Assembly: GCA_018398765.1 (NCBI GenBank) | Contig: JAHBMJ010001426.1 | Coordinates: forward strand, 1-30,986 | Source: Chromera velia | Taxonomy: Eukaryota > Sar > Chromeraceae | Reading direction: 5' to 3' | DNA length: 30,986 nucleotides | In this document: piece after piece, positions 1 through 11,099 of the stretch | How positions within the stretch are numbered: position 1 is the stretch's first letter | Layout of the letters: each line of letters opens with the position of its first letter | The notes under the pieces: generated by a model | The model's input: only the letters and a program-made list of their open reading frames with translations | What the model was told of the DNA's origin: nothing | Databases searched by the model: none | Program-made: the position numbers and the translations under genes

Positions 1-2
1 GG

Positions 3-191
3 GGGGGGGGGGGCGTGGAAGGAGAGGCAAATGATCTCGCAGAGGTCGGACAAGGTGGGGTGGAGGAGGTGGAGGAGGAAGAGGAGAAGGGCAGAGATGC
101 CGGAGAGCAGGAGGAGGAGGAGCGGGATATCGCGATTCGCGGAGATTCAAAAGAAGAAAAAAACTGCCAACAAGGGCGAGGGGGGGCCTAG
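3..191 (+). CDS. possible 3' end of an acidic protein (partial)
   Basis: An open frame enters from the left edge and ends at the TAG at 189-191. It reads as a Glu/Gly-rich acidic tail (for example VEEVEEEEEKGRDAGEQEEE). The DNA is almost purely purine and starts with a G homopolymer, so the acidic reading could simply come from a polypurine tract. No start, domain or splice site is visible. I list it only because the frame stays open; a non-coding purine-rich stretch is at least as likely. Confidence 0.18.
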   Translation, partial: GGGGVEGEANDLAEVGQGGVEEVEEEEEKGRDAGEQEEEERDIAIRGDSKEEKNCQQGRGGA

Positions 192-404
192 CGGAGCCCG
201 TAAGAAGGGGGGCGGAGGTTTGCGTGTGGTTAGCACACAGTCCAAGGGCTTCCGCCGTGTTGCTCCTGCAGCTCTGGCTGTATGAAACGAATCTTCTTCG
301 TCTTTGTCGTCCTTCTCTGCCGGGTCAGGACGTCCCGCCAGCATGTATAAGGCCCGACATTGTTGATGTGCTTGCATTCACCTTTCCTCCCTCCATTCAT
401 TCAT

Positions 405-975
405 TCTTGCAACGATGTCTCCTCTGTCCATTCATTCATACAGAGGTCAGGTGTCCTCCCATTTATGCAACGATATCTCTTCTGTCCGTTCATTTACACA
501 GAGGTCAGGTGTCCTCCGATTCATGCAACGACGTCTCCTCTGTCCGTTCATTCACACAGAGGTCAGGTGTCTTCCCATTCATGCAACGACGTTTCTTCTG
601 TCCGTTCATTCACACAGAGGTCAGGTGTCCTCCCATTCATACAATGACGTCTCCTCTGTCCATTCATTCACACAGAGGTCAGGTGTCCTCCCATTCATAC
701 AACGACGTCTCCTCTGTCCGTTCATTTACACAGAGGTCAGGTGTCCTCCCATTCATGCAACGACATCTCCTCTGTTCGTTCATTCCCACAGAGGTCAGGT
801 GTCCTGCCATTCATGCAACAACGTTTCCTCTGTTCGTTCATTCACACAGAAATCAGGTGTCCTCCCATTCATGCAATGACGTCTCTTCTATCCGTTCATT
901 CACACAGAGGTCAGGTGTCCCCCCATTCATGCAACGACGTCTCCTCTATCCGTTCATTTACACAGAGGTCAGCTG
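405..975. repeat. 58-bp tandem minisatellite, about 10 copies
   Basis: The word GAGGTCAG recurs every 58 bases, at 501, 559, 617, 675, 733, 791, 849, 907 and 965, with another copy near 443. Copies differ by a few substitutions. Each unit contains CCTCTGT, about 12 bases, then ACAGAGG, a 7-bp inverted repeat able to form a hairpin. Because 58 is not a multiple of three, all three plus frames are open over the array and read as the same His/Ser/Arg-rich pseudo-protein in rotation. There are no unique spacers, so it is not a CRISPR array. Confidence 0.93.
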
Positions 976-2342
976 TCGAAGGGGGAAGAGAACGAAAGGA
1001 AAAAAAGGAAAAGCTCTCTGCTCTCTTCTCTCTCCTCTCTTCTCTCTAATGATAGAAAAGCTCTTTTCACCTGTCTGCATGTCAGGTATCCTCCTTCTCA
1101 ACGTCCGTTCATTCAGGTCCCCTTCCGTTTCTTGTCTGGTTGTGTAGATTGATCGCAAGCTTGTTGACTAGTTGGTTGAACATCAGACAGCCCGAGAAAG
1201 CCACTATATGGTAGCCATAATAGCTGCTATATGGTGATAAAATAAACGTTACACATAATGAATATTTGAAACGGATAGTCACTATATTCATTTCTGATCA
1301 TTGATTAATTTTGATTGATTGATTGATTGATATGTTCCGCCTTAGGGCCTTCCCGCTATGTCTATCTGTCGCCAGAGCTAGCAGGGCAGATATCAAGTGA
1401 ATGCATAATCATTATAGCGAAATAATCATTATATTCACATAATGATTATCCATTTACATAATACCTGACTAATGATTAGAAATGAATAGAGTGACTATTG
1501 GTATTGGGTAATCATTATTGAAATATAACTTGAGTTAACCCACTGATGTAGCGATTTCAATTTCTTTTTTTATATTTTTTTCTAATTTTTTTTTTTGTAT
1601 GTGTGGCGCCTAGTTCATCATCATTATGATATGCCATCGCTATATTGGCCTATTTCTAGGCTTCTAGCGTTTAACAGCAACGCATGAGACAGTTGTGTTC
1701 TTGTAATACAGTTAGATTCAATTAAATTCACTAAATTACTCTGAATGTTCTCTTTCAAACTCTGCTACCTTAGGTGTAGTGAGCTTACGCATGAGTCACG
1801 CTGACTTGTAGGAGGTTGTTTGCCTGCAGCCGTGCCAAGCCACTTCAGAACGCCAGCATCGCCCTTGCAAGTACTTTGCCAAACTTTTCTTAACATGGCA
1901 CTCCAACACCAGGCTTCCTTCCCCAGAGACTCTTCCTTGCTTTGGAATTTCTTTTTTCACGTAAGGGGGCTTTGCGGGCTGTGATTTGTCATCATTATCA
2001 TTTATGAATTCTTGTCATATGAATGTGGAGGCCCCTCTCTGAAAACAATATCTTATGAAACATAATCAGCATCTTTCATTTTCTTAGATAGTTATAAGAT
2101 TGTCTAAAGTATCATACATAACTGATAATCAAAGACATACAAAGGCATACACTTTGTGATGAAAATTTCAAAGACATTGTAGCTAATAAGCATTTTAGCC
2201 ACTGGTGTTTGTCGGCAAAACTAGCTACACAGATTGCTGTCAGTTTATTGGCAGTCTTATATATAAGATTCGTAATGTAACATTGTATGTATTATTATTA
2301 AATGTACACACCACTGATATGAATTTAGCTACTGTGAATTTC
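976..2342. other. intergenic, mostly AT-rich, no gene seen
   Basis: Up to about 1150 the sequence is the decayed edge of the minisatellite with a CT-rich run. Beyond that it is AT-rich, with a short TTGA tetranucleotide run at about 1311-1331. Related words of the ATAATGATT/AATCATTAT type recur on both strands at 1400-1530. No convincing exon, tRNA or rRNA was found. The large minus-strand gene ends at 2343, so the right end probably holds its 3' untranslated region. Confidence 0.6.
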
Positions 2343-5300
2343 CTACGTTGCCTTGGGAGGCGGAGGTCCTGCTGTGCCTGTGGCCAAATTTTTTTGAGGA
2401 GGGTGAGCTTGCGGGGGTGTGGCCTTCGAATTTGTGTTGCCTTCTTTTGCTGATGGTTGCGGGGAACGGGTCTGCTGTGTCCCTTTTGGGCCCGTCTGTT
2501 GTCCGTTGTCCCCCCTTTCAGAGTCCTCATCCTCACTGTCATCGTCATCGGACTCGTCATCATCGTCGCTGTCTTCCTCGTCATCTGAAGGAGCGATGAG
2601 TGCCGCGGGAGGCTTGGGCTTTGCCTTTGCGACCGATACCTTTGAGGAGGGTGGGTTCTTCTTGGACTGCTGCTTTGATTTGGCTAGTGCCGCCTTCTTT
2701 GCCGCTGCAGCCGCCTGGTCTGCCGCTAGCTGGCGATAATATCGTTCTGAGGGGGACTCGTGCGAGATGTCGCTGACGGAGGCGGGCTCTGAAGTTTCTG
2801 TCTTCGCCTGCTGAGCTGGGGGCGCCTCAGAGGGAAGCTCTTGAGGTACAGCTCGGGTATCTTCTTTCTTGCTGGAAACGGGGGGGGTGAAATCCTCTGT
2901 GGCTGGCTTCTGCTGATCTGCTGCTGCTGCTGCCGTGACTGGTTCGTCCTTGTCTGCAGACTGCTTTGTATTTGACACGGGTTCCGCGGACTGCGTGTTT
3001 GTTTTTTGGGGATTTTTTTGCTCTACATTGCCCTCCTCTTCCTCTTCTTCACTTTCTTCATCTTCACTATCATCATCGTCATCGTCATCGTCATCGCTCT
3101 CGTCTGTGTCTCCACGCTCTGGATATGTAGCGGGCTTGTGCAGAAGTACTTGCGAGTCTTCCTCATCGCTAGACTCATCGAAGTCTTCGTCAGAGGGGGG
3201 AAGGATCTCGACATCTTGGTCTCCCCCCGTCTTCCCATGCTCCTGAGTGTCGATTGGATCCGAAAAGTCTCCAGAGGAAGACGCGGCCTCCTCTTCTGCA
3301 GCTTCTGGCTTGACCTCCTTCTCGGGCTGTTTCATCATCACCTTTGCGCGCCCCTCTCTTCTCTCAGGATTCAGGGCAGCCCAGTGGGGAATGGCGGTTT
3401 GCGTGGGCATTTCCAACAAGGCCCTGTGTCGGACCATTTCGGTACCCTCATACGGTCGCAATGCACAGATGACATCGAATCTTTTTCGGAGAAAGCGGGC
3501 GAGTGTGCGTCTGAGCCTGTTGATCCGTGAGCCCTCAAATTCGTTCTCCTTCCTCTCCGATCCCTCTTTGGAAGAGAGACGCCACTTGAGAGGAAGAGGA
3601 ACTCCGGCAACTGCGAGTGGGGGCGGCATCACTGGGAGGGGTTTGGCGGGAGCTGGAATGGCAGGGTCTTTGAGGGGAGGGAAGGGGCGGGATGCCTTTA
3701 TGTAGGGTTCATCTGAGAGCCCGGGAAGGGCTTCGCTCTTCTGGATGGTGTCTTTCAACTCATAGCTCTCGAGGAGACGGAGACCCATGGCAGAGAGAGT
3801 CTGCAGCACAGAGGGACGCCTGCAACGCAAACAATCACACACAAACGCGCAAGGGAAAGAAAGATGGAGGGACGTCACTTTTGACAAGATGCAGCCTTTC
3901 CTCCTTCCATTGACATAAGAAAGTCACACTCAAGTGATCAGAACATGTAAGACAGGGTGTGTAGAGGGGTATCAAGAGAAGGAAGGGAGAAATTCGTTGC
4001 TGCAACAACAGACCAGACGCACCTAGAGTACTGAGTGGACAGAGCCCCTCCGTAGATGTCAGTGGCTACACACGACACCCTGCGAATGAAGGACCCTGCA
4101 GGGAAGGAGGAAGACGTGCTTCACTTCGATCCATTCACTCTATCTATGCAGGATGATAATCACTAGTCTGTTTTGGAATGGGCCTTGTGTCCGGAATACA
4201 GGAGGCACACTCGTCAGTGATGACTGCGAGCTTGAGGAAAGAAGCATTCGTGAGTGAGAGAATCTCACGCGAACGTTAAGAGAGACTAGAGAGAGCACAG
4301 CTCCGCAGATGTCGCTCAAAGTGCATCAGAAAAACAAGTGGATACTCTGTTTCTGCACGACCCCTATGTGCCTAAGGGTGAGCGGCGTCCAAGATCACTC
4401 CCCCCCCACCCACCTGTCCCATGCGCACTCAGACCCTCTCCGGACTCCTTTCGCTTCAGCTGGCTGGCCTGCACGTTTGCTATCTCTTTCCACTTCTTTG
4501 GAGGCTCTGTGAGGAGGAAGTCTTCAGCGAAGACTTCTCCCCTGTGGAATCTCTCCGGAATCGCCTGCGAGGACAATGATGGAAAAGAGGAACTTTGGGA
4601 ATACATGCATTCGCACAATTGAGGACTGTCATTCTGTTGTCTGTGCTCCCTGGTGCAGATTGTCTTCAGTTCATTGAAACCTGTCTTGAAGGAGCAGGGT
4701 GGAGATGCAGATAGGTGGGAGCCCAAACACATGGGTGAGGCTGGGTTGTTTTTCTGGCAAAATTGACCATGGCAAAAAGGTGGCGAAGAGAATTAACCTT
4801 GCAGTCAACATACCAAAGGAAAATCCCCAACAGCCATACATATCCCAGAGATTGCAGTGGAAACATCTGTGTACACAGGCTTCGTGCTTTTCAAGAAGTC
4901 TGTCACTGACTCTGGGGACATCTGGTCTCTCGACGCTTCGCGAAACCTGCAGGGAGACCCATTCGCTCGCATGTATGTTTTCTTTGTTTTTTCTTTTCCT
5001 GCCAAGTTGCCGCTGAGAACAAAGAATATCAAGACCAGAAGGGCTGGCTGCTTCAACGCGTCTCGCCTTTTTGCATTTGAAATTTGGGAATCAAAAAGGA
5101 AGTCAGAGAGGTGGAGACGACCGGCAAAGATCTTGGCGTCATTCAAAAGCACCCTGTCGGTGTCTGTCTACTCTTCTACAAGGATGTGCATTTCACAGTC
5201 TGCATTCCTGTCGGAGAATGCGACGCGCTTTCAACTCACGTGCCGGTGTGTTTGAAATTTAATCCTCAACAGTTCACTTTTACTTCTTCATCAGAAAACA

Positions 5301-8300
5301 TCCAGTGTCACAAGTCGAAGTGGCCTAATGACTCACCAGAGCCACCGCCCATCTTTCTCCCACCGCGGTCTTCTCCAAAATTTCCACGACAGACACAATC
5401 ACACAGAAGTCTGCGCCTGGGTATTCCTTCTTTCCCCCAAGACCCGAGCCTCCTGAGGTCCGTCTGTCCCGTCTCCTCGCGTCGTCTTTTGTCACGGCGC
5501 TCCCGTTGCGGAGAGCATACCAAACAACGGCGTGCGACCTGAGAGAAGAGGAACAAGAGTGATTGATTCACTTTTTCTTGCTCTTCGATGAAGAAGGCGT
5601 GCACTCCTTTTTAAATACTCGCAAATGCGTTGTCTCTTGTGGTGACGCTCTGAGGTGCAACGAACGGAGAAAACTGACTAAGAAGCCTACTGAGTGACTG
5701 ACCGAACGCGATTATTCTTGAAGAAGGCAGCTCCAGGGTCCATGTCTGCATGAAGACTCAGGCAGACAAGAAGAGTTAAGTGTCCAGAGAAGAAAGTGAG
5801 AGGGAGAAAGGGAGTCCCGCAACTTTTTGGCATCTTTCTCTCTCTCGATTCTCCTTTTTCTGACGTCAAGCCGACCTTCCTGTCTGTTTCACTTGGAATT
5901 TTTTCCTGGCTCTTTGATTTCTCCCTGGCTTCTCTCATGAAGTCTCGGCGGAATCAGTGCAAAGAAATACCTCTGGAGGGAAGAGAGAGGGGAAGAATGG
6001 GTAAATTGTGAGGGAAGAGGGGAATAGAAGGGGGAGCAGACGAATGTGAGGGGGGCAAGAGAATGAACAAGGCGGTCAACAAAAAGACGGATTGATGAAA
6101 AGAAAAGACACTGAGACCAGTTCTCCTGCCTCCCTCCCCCCCTTCCCATGCACCTGCATCTAACACTTCCACTATGCGGACGTCCATCACCTCAGGGTCC
6201 ATCGCTGCCTTCATCAACGGATCTCTCAGACACTCGTACAAAGAGTTCTGCATACACGGATCCATGCATGCATGTCGATTAGAAGGAAGGAAAGAGAACT
6301 GAATGAAAACAAAGAGATGCTGGGAGAATTCAAGCTTGAGCGGTCGGAAAAAATCACTCCTGCCCATAGAGCCCATAGAGACACTGTGAATGGATGTGTG
6401 TGTCTTCGGAAAGGATCGAGAGTGGAGATCAAACAAAACAGGCACCTGTGCATGTCCTCTGATCTCCTCAAGAGAAAGCCAATTTGAGTCATTCAGTAGA
6501 AGTCAGATGAAGAGAGCATACCCAAGGACATTTAGGGAGTTTTGGGTGTCTACCACTCATCGACGAACCAGAGCACCTATAGATGCGCAAAACTCCCCTT
6601 CAAAACCAACCGACTTGTCCACCCACCCAGGCAGAAAGGGAAAAAAACCAACGAGCCTTCACACCAGCAAACTAACCACTGAAGCTTCTGAGAAGATTTC
6701 CTGTCGGTAAAACTGGGCGCTCCCGGACGTTCCTGCCTTGACTGGCTCCCCCGTGAAAGCATGGAAGTGGCCCGTCCCCGTCCACAACCCGAAATCGCCT
6801 TGCGGGGCCGATGTCAATTCTGCCCATCCGTATCGCCCGGGTCTCATTTTTGTTGCCCTTCTTCCTTTGGCTTCATCCTCTGACTCGTTCCCTTCGGAGT
6901 CAAACTCTCCTTCTGCACTCCTGCCTCCAGAGAGAGTCACCAAACGAGAGGCTGCTTTCCGAGCTTGGCGGTTCAGGTACCGAACAACCAGGGGAATCGC
7001 AAAAGTGCAAGGCTGAGGAGCCCCCTGCTGGTATCTTTGTTGACTCCCGAAGGCTGCTGCAGTGCGAGAGACCTCAGCGTCTGCGCGTCTGTGCTCCGAC
7101 TGATCGTCGGGGAGCATCAGAGAATCGTCGTCCTGATGTGATCACACACACAGAACCAAAAGGCAAATTTTGACTCTCGTATTTTGTGCTGACATTCAGA
7201 ACCAATTTAACCTTGGGGGGTCGAAGAGCAAAGGTGTGTATGGCAAAGGGCGGAAATCTGCAGCCGCAATCTGAGTGCTTGACAGAAGAAGGAAACATGT
7301 TAATGTCAAAAAAAGCTCCGTTTCTGCTCTTGCCATCAAGTTTCACTTTCGATCGCATATTCGGCCAGCTTGGGTGTACAGAGAAATTGAGGTGGATGGG
7401 TGTCTCTCTGTCAGAACGGACCTGTTCCACTTCCTCTTTGTCCCCGGTCTTATCTGAGTGCTGCAAGACAATCGAGCGGGTGGAGGGGCAGACGATACCT
7501 GTACATTCCTAGGAGGGCAGGATGGAAAGTTATCGGAGCAGGGAAGAGAGTTTGTGCCAGAGTCGAGCCAGGACGACGGACATTTGATACGGTAGCAACA
7601 AACAGAACAAGAGGAATATGCTGCATCTTAATTGATTCGAATGGTCTTTGTTTGGTCTTCCTAAGTCTCTTCATCCCGTGTCCGTTCCCCTTTCCCTCTT
7701 GCTGATCCATCCACAGAGAGACACTTCAGTCTGCTTACCACAAGCCAGTCGGTGTCTGCAAAGAGCTTTGAGCCCTCCTCCCTCACAGCACTTGAGCATA
7801 CGTCCCTGACGACTTTCACGACCCTCTCAGGAAACACAGGGTCCTCCAGCCAGTCCTTCAAAACCTTCAAACGCCCCTGCAACGACCGAACAACGTGTCC
7901 AGGGGAACATTCAGGCAGACGGGGTCAGCACGCGTGTCTGCGTGCGTCGGTGGAGGAGTTTGTCTTGGCCTAGAAGTGCTAATTGAGTTCTGAACTTGTA
8001 GAAACAGAGAGTAACTTGCAGAAGAGACGCAAGGAGGGACTGATGACCGGAAAGAGGGGTGGTGAGAAAAAGTGCAATGGGACCACGCACAAAACTCTGC
8101 ACCCAAATAGGGCTCACGCGAGAAAGAGGAGCTCACCGATTTTTCAGCTGCTGCCGAGGCTTCTGCAAAGGCAAGTGACGGGACCTGACTGCATCCACTC
8201 AAGAAGCGCAGATGGTGCCAGAAACAGGGGGGAAACACACAAAGCGAATCAAAAAAGAAAACACAGACAGGCGACAAGAGAGGTGTTTTTGCCCGAAAAG

Positions 8301-9208
8301 AAAAGGGCGCTCCATGAGCATAGAGGGGCTTCTTTTGCTTTTAAGTACCGTCTGTTCCAGAAGGGAATTGCTGCCCTTCACGTCCTTCCCCAGGTGCACA
8401 TCATCACTCCGATGACCACGACGTCCAAGAAAGAAAGCCGAGGGACCGTGCCCCAACCAACCAGCGAGAGAGAATTTCCAAGAAAAGCCAAACCAACTTT
8501 GATGATTTGCATGATCATTTTCTGACAGTCAACAGGCTTGAAGGAATCAGAGCCTCACGCAACCGGAGAGACTGAGAAAGTCAGGAGTGTGCAAGTGAAA
8601 GGAAGACTGACTCTGCCCTCCCAGTGTAGAGAACTTCCGAGAGGATGCGAGGTGCCCAGTCGGCTCTCTTTCGAGCTATCCACGCATTCAGTCGTTTGTA
8701 GACTTCTTTGGCCGTCAGATCCATCTTTGTATGTTCCTGCGAGGGAAGGGAAGTGAGACGCAATTCATGTAAAAGAAGACGGAGGAGACAGTGCACTTCA
8801 AGGGCCTGATTAGAAATGAGAGGAACAGTGTAGAAGCATCTCCGTGTCTGTGAGTGGACGCACATGTGCACTCGGACGTACGGATCGACATGCTCAAGGG
8901 GATAATTGGGGACCGGCTCCTCCAGCACCTTCCGTCAAGAGAGAGTAAAAAAGGCATTTCTGTAGAGGTATTAGCTCAAGATATGCCCCCAAGGCACTCA
9001 CCTGCACCACCTGGGAGACCTCAGGGCCCGTTGACACAGGCAACCGAGCCGCCTGGATGAAGGGTTCGGAGAAGTGCTCCCCGAGTCCGAGAAGTGCCAG
9101 AGTCTGTGCACACAGGGGGGGCATTCGCTTTGTGGACAGGAAAGAATAAAATGATTCCACAAAAAGGCAGGGGTGTGATGCACACACACACACACACACA
9201 TACACACA

Positions 9209-9250
<42 letters not shown>

Positions 9251-10676
9251 TCTGAAGAGGAAGACGGGGGCGAAAGTGGACGAAAAAAGAGGAATCAGCT
9301 GATTACAAAAGAAAATAACGACCCCAACAAACACTGTGGAAATGCCAAAAGTTCACACCTCTCTGCAAGAGAAGGTTGTGCAATCAGAAATGCCGCCACA
9401 CGGAGACATCAATTCCATTGCTGACGTACCTCTGCAATCAGCCTTACGTGTACAAGCCCAACCTGCAGACAGACCGTGGTTTTGCAGCGAGGCAAAGAAT
9501 GACACTTATATAGGGACTCCGCCATTTTTGGAGAGTAGAACGAACAGACTCGACCAGACAAAATCAGCAATATTGTTTGATCTCCACCCCGCCCATTTTG
9601 AAGCTCTTCCCCCTGTCTCCATACTGAGAAGCACCGCAACAAGTGGAAAGGTTGAGAGACAGAGAGAAGGAAACAAACGACTATCTTCTTCAGGTGAGCA
9701 GACCTACTTGTGTGTATGTTTCGTAGTCGTCCTTTGTGACGTCCTCTGTATCCATTTTGTTTGGTCTGATTCCCTTGTCTCTCTCCCTCTGCCTCTGCAG
9801 CATGAGCCTCTGCCTCGGAGAGAACTTGGCTGACGGGGTCCCTGTGGCTTTCTGCACTGCGCTCTCAACCTCCATAGGCCGACCTAGGAGGAGTGCGAGC
9901 TCTTTCGTTGTCTTGGGAGAAGCCTGCAGATGTGCAAACAGACATGAGCATATACGGAAATGACAGACATAAATGACACCGGTCCAGCAGATCACTGTCG
10001 CCAGAAGCTCAGTTCAAGACTACCCCGGCATTCGTCTGCCGTTAATCTTGTGAATACCTCATTAATTCTGTTTGAACTGCAACGCCAGCGAATCATGTTC
10101 GAGGCTGGGTCTCAAAGGACATTTTGCACTTTCACTCTCCAAGGACAAATGAATGCCCCGCTGCCAGACCATCCGTTGCCAGGAAGGTGGGGTCCATTTT
10201 TGTATTCTCGTGCTGTCAGTGGATTCTTTTTTTTTTGTTACAATGACTTTTTTCCGTCTTTCTCAGTCACCCTACCCAGATCTTCTCTTTCTCTCCAAGC
10301 TCTCTTTCATGCACTGACCGCTGCAAGGTACTCCCGAACGACGGGAGCGAGGAGGTCGGTGAAAAAAAGCCTGTTGGCAGTCTGCACGAAAGCACCGAGA
10401 AAAATGCAGCCGTTTTTTGCTCAAATTTGCATCTTTTTTGTCACTGCCGTCTCCCTCCTTCTGTCGTCTGTCTCCCTTTCTAACCTTGTTCAGTGCCTAC
10501 CACTTACAGCTGAATGGAAAACGCCACGAAAAGACAAAAAAAGGCCGAAGCCCAAGAAGGGAAAAAACCCGTTGAAAGACAGACGAAAGCCAGGGATCTC
10601 TTCTGCATTGTGCGTTCATGAAGAAGCGTGAAAGCTCTCCGACTGACGTCAACGCATATCGGTTGACAGGCAGCCT

Positions 10677-10711
<35 letters not shown>

Positions 10712-11068
10712 TATATGTTTCTTCTTCTTCTCCCTCCTTTTCTTCATGAACACAACAGACAAAAAGAAAGAAAGAACAAAGACAAAAGAACAGCACCAAC
10801 AATCAAACAGCGTGGGCAGGGGGCCCGAAAGGTGAGAGTTAAGCGCCCCTTGCCTCTCCACCTCCCGACAGACTTTCACGTGATCACTGGTTTCACACGC
10901 TACTCCTCTGCTGCTTCCACTCAAGACAAGAAAGAGAAGAAAAAAAGACAAGACAAGAAAATTCAAAAATCAAAAAAAGAAAGAGGAAAAAAGAAAGAAA
11001 ACTGCACGCGGGGACCGGCACCGTCATAGTCTTTAGACAGGGGTGAGGGGGTGGCCAGACAGACAGAC

Positions 11069-11099
<31 letters not shown>

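Noticed and set aside
405-975. CRISPR-like regular array
   Set aside because: The repeats are contiguous with no unique spacers, and the organism is eukaryotic.
224-1147. Overlapping His/Ser/Arg-rich open frames in all three plus frames (up to 307 residues)
   Set aside because: They are the three rotations of the 58-bp tandem repeat and carry no codon or domain signal.
2943-3530. Ser-rich and Phe/Ile-rich plus-strand frames opposite the acidic tail
   Set aside because: They are antisense shadows of the Asp/Glu/Ser codons of the minus-strand gene.
5084-5542. Plus-strand frame of 152 residues with a protein-like start
   Set aside because: It has no supporting exon neighbours and is antisense to two exons of the minus-strand gene that fit the phase chain.
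8998-9334. Cys/Val alternating frames over CA repeats (also at the right edge)
   Set aside because: They are translations of a dinucleotide microsatellite.
9960-10631. Plus-strand frame of 223 residues
   Set aside because: It lies over introns and one exon of the minus-strand gene, contains homopolymer-derived residues and has no domain.
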